NCBI GenBank assembly: GCA_020722005.1 | Contig: DYLP01000003.1 | Location: 1-64,000, forward strand | Length of the DNA stretch: 64,000 bases | From: Melioribacter roseus | GTDB taxonomy: Bacteria; Bacteroidota; Ignavibacteria; Ignavibacteriales; Melioribacteraceae | Reading direction: 5' to 3' | Shown: positions 58,095-64,000 of the stretch, one piece after another | Layout: every line of letters begins with the position of its first letter | How positions within the stretch are numbered: the stretch's first letter is position 1 | Translations under genes and position numbers: made by a program | Notes under the pieces: model-generated | What the model was told of the DNA's origin: nothing | Seen by the model: the letters and a program-made list of their open reading frames with translations, nothing else | Database searches by the model: none

Positions 58095-58822
58095 CAGCTC
58101 TTCCTTATTATTTTTGCAGATACAGTAATTACTTGTTTTGGATTATCAGGGTCGTTTGTGAATAATAAGACTGTTCTTACCAGTGCGCCCTCTCTTCCTT
58201 TGGTATCGAGTTTTACTTCCATTCCAATTTCTTTACCGGGTTCGATAACAGAATTAGATATTAAAACTGCAGTACAACCGCACGAACTTTTTATATCTCT
58301 TATTTCAAGTTTCGATTTGCCGATATTCTTAATTTTAATTGTGGTTTCTTTTACTGAACCCTCCTCTAATTCTCCAAAATCAATTATGTTTTTCTCGAGC
58401 TTAATTTTAGGAGCCAGTTCAGGATTTTGATTTGACAATTTTGCCACAACATTGGCACGGAAGGTAAGTTTTAAATACGAATTTTCGGGGTCGTTCGAAA
58501 AAACATAGACATGCTTGTATTGTTGTCCGTATCTCCCTTTTGAATCGAATTTTACTTTTATTTTTGCGCTCTCGCCAGGTTCAAGTTCTTTTTTAGTTGG
58601 CATTGCCGCAGTACATCCGCAGGATGCACGTACTCTTTCGATTACAAGTTTCCCTTCCCCGTTATTCTTAATTGCAAATTCATGTTCAACTGTCTCGCCT
58701 TCGATTATTTCACCGAAATCAAATTCCGGTTCAGAAGAAAATATCTTTGGAGCTTTTTCCTGTGCTATTATTATTCCTGTAAAAAAAAATAATAGCAAAA
58801 ATTGATTAATCACTCTTTTCAT
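58094..58822 (-). CDS. Exported protein with two DUF1573 domains
   Basis: A 242-residue exported protein with a signal peptide (INQFLLLFFFTGIIIAQE). Two DUF1573 Ig-like modules occupy about 28-120 and 135-230. Each has the marker SCGCTA (RASCGCTAAMP and KSSCGCTAVLI) and a GE..V....FDSKGR or LDTKGREG stretch. The Cys-Gly-Cys pair may bind metal. It sits in an overlapping run of tsaB and accD, which gives no clear functional link. Confidence 0.88.
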   Translation of the reverse strand: MKRVINQFLLLFFFTGIIIAQEKAPKIFSSEPEFDFGEIIEGETVEHEFAIKNNGEGKLVIERVRASCGCTAAMPTKKELEPGESAKIKVKFDSKGRYGQQYKHVYVFSNDPENSYLKLTFRANVVAKLSNQNPELAPKIKLEKNIIDFGELEEGSVKETTIKIKNIGKSKLEIRDIKSSCGCTAVLISNSVIEPGKEIGMEVKLDTKGREGALVRTVLLFTNDPDNPKQVITVSAKIIRKS

Positions 58823-59468
58823 TTTTTCTCCTGGTTATGAATTTTTTTAAGTACAAAGGTTCGAGATAATCAAAATCCGTGACCTTCTTCCCGAACTCAT
58901 TAGCCCATTTAGCAACATAATAAGCCGTTGGGACTAATATTTTTTTTGTACATGATAAACTATTATTATCGGCGTACACAATATCTGCATCTGTAACTTT
59001 TTTTTCAACTTCTTCTTTCAATATTAGCTGTAAGTTGTCTATAACCTGATAAGTATTTCCGTCGGATAAAAACTTAGCATAGTAAAAATCGTTAATACTC
59101 GCCTTTTTTAATATGCAGAATTTTATTTTCTCAGATAGATTCAGACTTAATTGAAGTGCAGCTGCATCGAAGGTAGGTACTGGAATAATTGGCTTTTTCA
59201 ATCCCATTGCCATTGATTTTGCAACAGTCATTCCAATCCTCAGTCCTGTGAAAGAACCTGGTCCGAAAGATATGGCGATCGAATCGATATCCGAAAGCTG
59301 AATCCCGAAATTTGCACGACCATATTCGATCATATTGAAAATTTTCTCAGAATGAATATTCTTTCTTAGAAAGTTTAATTCAAACGCATCGTTGTCATTG
59401 TTGTAAAAAGCGACACTGCATACTTCGCCAGAAGTTTCGATGCCCAATATCGGCTTGCTATTTTTCAT
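58806..59468 (-). CDS. tsaB: tRNA threonylcarbamoyl adenosine biosynthesis protein TsaB
   Basis: A 220-residue protein of the TsaBDE complex for the t6A37 modification of tRNA. The N-terminal LGIETSGEVCSVAF and the SFGPGSFTGLRIGMTVAKSMAMG motif identify the TsaB half of the ASKHA fold. It overlaps the tsaE gene by 11 bp and the DUF1573 gene by 17 bp. Confidence 0.93.
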   Translation of the reverse strand: MKNSKPILGIETSGEVCSVAFYNNDNDAFELNFLRKNIHSEKIFNMIEYGRANFGIQLSDIDSIAISFGPGSFTGLRIGMTVAKSMAMGLKKPIIPVPTFDAAALQLSLNLSEKIKFCILKKASINDFYYAKFLSDGNTYQVIDNLQLILKEEVEKKVTDADIVYADNNSLSCTKKILVPTAYYVAKWANEFGKKVTDFDYLEPLYLKKFITRRKNEKSD

Positions 59469-59901
59469 TCTCGTAGATTTTAATTATTCTTTTCCCGTTT
59501 TCTTTTTCGTCGACATTATTAATTTCTACAATTAAATAATTTTCAGGCAGAATTTCACTCCAGAGTTCAGCCCATTCGATAAAGATAATTGAGTTTTCGT
59601 CATTCAAATAATCTTCGAAACCGATGTCGTAAAGTTCTTCCAGTTTTTTAATTCTGTAAAAATCAAAATGATAAATTCGATATTTACCTTCATAAATATT
59701 TACCAACGAGAAACTCGGACTCGTTGTTTGGTCTATTATTCCCAGATTATTACATACGCAATTTACAAAAAAAGTTTTGCCGGCACCCAGGTTGCCTTTC
59801 ATTGATACTATTGAACCGGGTTTAAGTAATTTTATAAACTCCGCAGCCACGCTGCACGTGTCGGATTCGGAATTTACTATTTTTTCGTATGGAAGTTTCA
59901 T
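59458..59901 (-). CDS. tsaE: tRNA threonylcarbamoyladenosine biosynthesis ATPase TsaE
   Basis: A 147-residue P-loop ATPase. Walker A is GNLGAGKTFFVN; TSPSFSLVNIYEGKYRIYHFDFYRI and IEWAELW are typical. It powers the TsaBD step. It lies directly downstream of porX and overlaps tsaB, so t6A synthesis is co-transcribed with the T9SS regulator. Confidence 0.93.
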   Translation of the reverse strand: MKLPYEKIVNSESDTCSVAAEFIKLLKPGSIVSMKGNLGAGKTFFVNCVCNNLGIIDQTTSPSFSLVNIYEGKYRIYHFDFYRIKKLEELYDIGFEDYLNDENSIIFIEWAELWSEILPENYLIVEINNVDEKENGKRIIKIYENEK

Positions 59902-59902
59902 T

Positions 59903-61462
59903 TTATCTATTCTCGAGGGTTACGATAGGCAAAATCATTTCTTCCATCGAGATGCCTCCGTGTTGGAAACTATCTTTATAGTAACTCAAATATTTATGAT
60001 ATTCTGTCGGGTAAACGAAATAATAATCTTCTTTTGCAATTATATAACTTATAGTAACGCCTCTTTTGGGTAAGCGGTAGTCGGACGGATCTTTAATGTA
60101 GACAGCATGTTTATCGTCCACTTTCAAATTCCTTCCGAATTTAAATCTTAGATTTGTTGAGGCTTCCCGATCACCGAGCACTTTGGCACCACGCATTGTT
60201 CTTATACTTCCGTGGTCAGTTGTTATGACTACTTTTACTTTTGGAATATTCGAAATGGCTTTCAAGGCGTTGAAAAGATACGAATACTTAAACCAGCTTT
60301 CGGTAAGAGATCTATATGCAGATTCATCGGGAGCAATTTCTTTTAGTATCTGCGAATCTGACCTGCCGTGAGCAATCATGTCGAGAAAATTTACGACCAC
60401 TGCAATTAAATGTGTATTTTTATATGAAAGTACATTTTGTTCAAATGTTCTTCCAACTTCGGGATCGATAATTTTAATATATTGAAGGTCATTTCTTAGT
60501 TTAATTTTTTTTCTTCTCAGAAGATTTTCGAGCAACTCCTTTTCATATTTATTCATACTTCTTTCGTCGTCGTTGCCGGTGCTCCAGAGTGACGGATAAA
60601 ATTTTTCGATTTCCGATGGGAATAAGCCGGCAAACAGCGAATTACGAGCATATGGAGTGGCAGTCGGTAGTATGGACAAATAATACTCTTTTTTAATACT
60701 AAAATAATCTTTCAGGTGTTTTTCCATAACAAGCCACTGATCCATTCTCAAGCAGTCGATGACAAAAAGAAATACAGGATTACCTTCGGTTTCGATTTTG
60801 GGGATGAGCGATTTTTCGAGGATTCGATTTGTTAAGACTGGAGCGTTTTCTTCTTCAACCCAATGTCTGTAATTTTTTTCGACGTATCTGGAAAAGATTC
60901 GATTGCATTCTTTTTTTTGTTCGTTTAAAGTTTGACGTAAATCAATCTCAGGGTGAATATCGAGTTCCATATCCCAATAAATTAGTTTATTGTTAATGTC
61001 GATCCAATCCTCGTAATTCGGTTCGTTCATCAAAATGCGCGTAATCGAATTGAAATCTTCCAGATAATCTTTGGCTACAAACTGGCCCGATATTTTTTTC
61101 TTTTCGAGAATTTTTTTGCAGACCATAAGAACTTGAGAGGGTACAACCGGTTTGATTAAATAATCCGATATTTTGCTGCCGATGGCTTCGTTCATAAGAG
61201 ATTCTTCTTCACTTTTTGTGACCATCACAACTGGAATATTCGGATTGATTTCTTTTATTCTGGCAAGTGTTTCGAGTCCCCCCATACCGGGCATCATTTC
61301 ATCGAGAAAAATCAGGTCGTAATTTTTCGATTTCACCTGGTCGATTGCGTCATTTCCATTGGCGACAGTATCAACTTCATAACCTTTTTCATTAAGAAAT
61401 ATTATATGCGACCTTAAAAGTTCAATTTCATCGTCGATCCATAAAATTCTGCTGGGTCTCAT
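59903..61462 (-). CDS. porX: PorX-type response regulator with PglZ domain
   Basis: A 519-residue protein. The receiver domain (1-120) has acidic Asp10/Asp11 and acceptor Asp54 in LIFLDEMMPG, plus Lys in YLIKPV. The rest is a PglZ/alkaline-phosphatase-superfamily domain, with metal-type motifs FLFVIDCLRMDQW, STGNDDERS and ITTDHGSIR. This is the architecture of PorX, regulator of type IX secretion, whose PglZ part cleaves oligonucleotides in known members. I use the ATG at 61462, preceded by AAGGA, not the upstream in-frame codon. It lies directly after sprA. Confidence 0.93.
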   Translation of the reverse strand: MRPSRILWIDDEIELLRSHIIFLNEKGYEVDTVANGNDAIDQVKSKNYDLIFLDEMMPGMGGLETLARIKEINPNIPVVMVTKSEEESLMNEAIGSKISDYLIKPVVPSQVLMVCKKILEKKKISGQFVAKDYLEDFNSITRILMNEPNYEDWIDINNKLIYWDMELDIHPEIDLRQTLNEQKKECNRIFSRYVEKNYRHWVEEENAPVLTNRILEKSLIPKIETEGNPVFLFVIDCLRMDQWLVMEKHLKDYFSIKKEYYLSILPTATPYARNSLFAGLFPSEIEKFYPSLWSTGNDDERSMNKYEKELLENLLRRKKIKLRNDLQYIKIIDPEVGRTFEQNVLSYKNTHLIAVVVNFLDMIAHGRSDSQILKEIAPDESAYRSLTESWFKYSYLFNALKAISNIPKVKVVITTDHGSIRTMRGAKVLGDREASTNLRFKFGRNLKVDDKHAVYIKDPSDYRLPKRGVTISYIIAKEDYYFVYPTEYHKYLSYYKDSFQHGGISMEEMILPIVTLENR

Positions 61463-61475
61463 TTCAAATCCTTTT

Positions 61476-64000
61476 TTATTGAATAGCAATTCTAACGTCC
61501 ACTCCTGCTTCGTTAGTTGTAGTTGGAGGTACACGTGAAGCACCCTGTGGCTCTATAGTCGACCTTCTGTAAAAGATAGATAAAGTTACGCGTGAACTCA
61601 TTACATATTTAATCTTTGGTTCGAGAACTGTATTAATTTTACCGTCCTGTGGCGTTCCTTGTTCTTTGAAATTATCCATATTATAAACTACAGTTGAATT
61701 TTGTCCGTTTGTGTAGGAGATCGAAATTTCCAGGTCGTTTTTCAACGATATACCGAATAATGGTAAATCGAAACCGCTCTTGGAATAACTCAAAGAAACA
61801 TTGATATCTCGAGAAAACGATTCCGTAATATTTCTTGTGGAAGAACCGAGAGAGTATGAATTTCTGGTAGTGTATCTTATGGTACTTTGCAACGAACCGC
61901 CCCATAAATTATCAAATTGGAAAGTAATTCCCAATAACGGAGTAAATGAATAATCAATTTTCTGCGTTTGTATTTCCTGAATCCCATCTGGATTGATTAA
62001 CCATCCCTCGCTGTAATTAGAAGAATAAGCATGATTTATCGTTATTCTTTTTGCAAACGACAGGAGTTCGTATTTTTCAAGACCCGACCAGGAGAAGCTC
62101 CAGTTAGGCCGAGGTATATATTTGAACAACTTCGAAAGTACCGGTATTTTGCCCAACATCGAAGTAGTCTCGAAACCCCTTACAAATGCATCTGACAAAC
62201 TTTGAGTAGGATTCTCAGCATTTTTATTATAAAGTTCGTGGACTTTTGAAATGCCGTTTCCAAAACCGAATGGAATAAATAAAAATGAGCGACTCAATGT
62301 ACCGGTTGTATTGTAAACTTCTGCATATGCTAAACCATTTTCGTCAGTTTTGAAGTTAATCGATTTATTAATTCCCCATCCTACTTTCCAGCTTATATCG
62401 AGTTGAGCACCTTCCCAGAGTGGTCTCGAAGTTCGCATATCGATATCATTTTTATGTGTATAATTATCCGTTAAATTACCGAAAGGCGACCGTGGACCGA
62501 TGTCATTTGAGAATCCGAGCATAAAGAGCCTCGATGGACCGTTATTCGGAGATTGTTTGAATCCCCAGAAATTATTAAATCCTGTACCCGTACCTTTCAA
62601 ACCACCACCTGTGTAACTGCTTGATTGCGAAAAGTTAAATGAAATCTGGTCGTAGTCAATTAACAACCACTTAATTCCGAGTTTCAAATACTCCAATACT
62701 ACTGTAAAAGTTCCTGGAGCTTCGTTAAGTTCTGTTTCGTTCATTAGTTTGGAAACAAGTGAATCTTTAACTATTGACGAATCTTTAATGGCATTATCCT
62801 GAGCAATTTGTCTGTCGACGTCAACTCCACGCTGTTCATTTGTTCTTCTTGCTCCTTGCCCACGAGTCCCACGCGATGGTTGATTTCGTTGCATAGGCGT
62901 TTGATTGGAATTGCTTTCCTGAAATAGTGGCGCAAAAATCGATTTAAGCCTTACTGTCATCCCTGCAGAAATTCTATTGGAATAACCTGCCGAACGCCCC
63001 AATTCTTCCTGATTGAAATTATAAATCCAGCTGTATGAAACGCCGTATGATGCATTTACATTAATATATCTGTTCAAATCCCAGATGGTCGGTATTTTGG
63101 GATTGGTCCTGATATCAAAATTTTGCTTGTAATTAAAATCCTTTCCAAAAAATTCACCGTTAAAAATATCCCGCCAGATTTCACTTTCGGAACGCTCATA
63201 CAAACTGTCTTTCAAGAGCAAATAAGCCAGCAAAGACTGAACGTCGAAGTTGTATGCAATGCTTAAATTGAGCAGGCCACCTTCTGTGATTGACCATGTA
63301 AATCCTGCATTACGCGAAGCCGTAAAATCCCGTTGAATATTTGGTTTGGTTGCAAGGGTTCGGTTGACGGTATAATTTCGTTTGCGCGTAGTATTTATGC
63401 CTGCGCTGATTGTCTGTGGCAAAAAATAAACTTTCATTTCTTTGTAATCGGTCAATAAATCAAATATACTTCCTATTATCGGAATATCGGCTGGTCGGAA
63501 GAAAAGTTCTCGGCTGAGATTTACTGAGTATGATATACTTCCGTTCCACTGCCAGCTGTTACTGGTTAATATTGTTGGAGATGTATTTGTTGTTTTGTTG
63601 TAATTAAAACTGAATGTGAGATTATTAATTAAATCGCGGATGTACCAGATATCAGTCGGTACTTTGAATTTTATATTTGATAAAGACCACGATTCGGAAA
63701 AACTGTATGTTCTCGTCGAATTAATAAATTCGCTAATAGAATCCTCAATTGCCTGGCTGTCCCAGTTTTGTTCAGTAAGAGCTTGCCTTAACTGCGTTTG
63801 AGCTTCGGAAACTTTTATATCTGTTCCGGGTTTGAAAAGCGGATTCTGTCTTCTTTCGTTGCGTGAATAAACAATTCTGAAGTTACTGCCTGCAAGATTA
63901 AGAGGAATAAGTTTAAGTAAATCAAAATCGACTGAAACACCCCACGAAATTGCTTCGTTACGGGTGCCAAAGCGATCGGTTAATTTGTGGAAATATGGAT
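61476..64000 (-). CDS. sprA: Cell-surface protein SprA, T9SS outer-membrane translocon (partial)
   Basis: The C-terminal 840 or so residues of SprA. The reading frame stays open to the window edge, so the 5' part is outside. SprA forms the large beta-barrel outer-membrane channel of type IX secretion. Seen are barrel-like alternating strands and the conserved RELFFRPADIPIIGSI block near 63460-63510. Further blocks are PNWSFSWSGLEKY and a Gln/Arg-rich insert (about 62790-62950). It lies 13 bases from porX on the same strand, consistent with a T9SS locus. Confidence 0.9.
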   Translation of the reverse strand, partial: PYFHKLTDRFGTRNEAISWGVSVDFDLLKLIPLNLAGSNFRIVYSRNERRQNPLFKPGTDIKVSEAQTQLRQALTEQNWDSQAIEDSISEFINSTRTYSFSESWSLSNIKFKVPTDIWYIRDLINNLTFSFNYNKTTNTSPTILTSNSWQWNGSISYSVNLSRELFFRPADIPIIGSIFDLLTDYKEMKVYFLPQTISAGINTTRKRNYTVNRTLATKPNIQRDFTASRNAGFTWSITEGGLLNLSIAYNFDVQSLLAYLLLKDSLYERSESEIWRDIFNGEFFGKDFNYKQNFDIRTNPKIPTIWDLNRYINVNASYGVSYSWIYNFNQEELGRSAGYSNRISAGMTVRLKSIFAPLFQESNSNQTPMQRNQPSRGTRGQGARRTNEQRGVDVDRQIAQDNAIKDSSIVKDSLVSKLMNETELNEAPGTFTVVLEYLKLGIKWLLIDYDQISFNFSQSSSYTGGGLKGTGTGFNNFWGFKQSPNNGPSRLFMLGFSNDIGPRSPFGNLTDNYTHKNDIDMRTSRPLWEGAQLDISWKVGWGINKSINFKTDENGLAYAEVYNTTGTLSRSFLFIPFGFGNGISKVHELYNKNAENPTQSLSDAFVRGFETTSMLGKIPVLSKLFKYIPRPNWSFSWSGLEKYELLSFAKRITINHAYSSNYSEGWLINPDGIQEIQTQKIDYSFTPLLGITFQFDNLWGGSLQSTIRYTTRNSYSLGSSTRNITESFSRDINVSLSYSKSGFDLPLFGISLKNDLEISISYTNGQNSTVVYNMDNFKEQGTPQDGKINTVLEPKIKYVMSSRVTLSIFYRRSTIEPQGASRVPPTTTNEAGVDVRIAIQ

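Noticed and set aside
59903-61462. A PglZ domain that could point to a BREX-type phage defence island
   Set aside because: The domain is fused to a receiver domain and lies beside sprA; no brx or pgl methylase genes are present. This is the PorX architecture.
1-64000. tRNA, rRNA, CRISPR array, insertion sequences or prophage
   Set aside because: No clover-leaf-like gap, direct-repeat array, transposase or phage gene was recognised; gaps between genes are short.

Overview
The window reads as a chromosomal segment from a free-living, AT-rich, T9SS-bearing member of the Bacteroidota/Chlorobi/Ignavibacteria superphylum. The best match to my knowledge is an Ignavibacteria-type bacterium (Melioribacter/Ignavibacterium-like). 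That assignment is an inference from gene content: a PorX-type response regulator next to SprA (type IX secretion), a decayed T9SS sorting tail, two Pdu-type microcompartment genes, FloA, ClpC, and several protein variants common in that group. I see no phage, insertion sequence, CRISPR array, tRNA or rRNA gene. The segment is dense with housekeeping genes in long co-directional runs. Many neighbours share stop and start bases (TAATG, TGATG, ATGA), and convergent genes sometimes overlap at their stops.

Layout. 1-8.2 kb: a cupin gene (+), then a minus-strand run transcribed clpC > phhB > pyrE > M64 peptidase > GAF/PP2C phosphatase > pduS-like > pduT-like. 8.3-15 kb (+): floA, a small membrane protein, a UvrD-family helicase, then a nucleoside salvage and uptake set (cdd, tdk, nupC, punA). 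15-26.4 kb (-): rsmE, a CoA-binding protein, gcvP, and the fatty acid/phospholipid start cluster (yceD/DUF177, rpmF, plsX, fabH, fabD, a DUF3109 protein, fabG, acpP, fabF, rnc). 26.4-31.3 kb (+): PrsW-like protease, nadD, meaB, an unknown exported protein, an orphan NtrC-type regulator, and a HIT protein. 31.3-43.2 kb (-): purD, a glycosyltransferase, guaB, a glutaryl-CoA dehydrogenase-like enzyme, recX, recA, thpR, cinA, pgpA, pgsA, a DUF971 protein, purC, and a Trp/Tyr-rich exported protein.

43.3-64 kb: a thioredoxin-fold protein (+), a MORN/double-TonB protein, and two sulfur amino-acid PLP enzymes separated by 460 bp that hold a T9SS-tail relic. Then come fmt, def, a membrane protein, an M1 peptidase, a chaperone block (hsp20-dnaK-hsp20), birA and a cysteine desulfurase (+), and finally accD, a DUF1573 protein, tsaB, tsaE, porX and a 5'-truncated sprA (-).

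Most genes are well-known families. The parts that stand out are: the pair of microcompartment genes stranded at the end of a clpC/phosphatase run; the double-TonB MORN protein; two small heat-shock genes with the same full-length Shine-Dalgarno leader flanking dnaK; the T9SS relic; and a terminator-like hairpin that contains the stop codons of two convergent genes.
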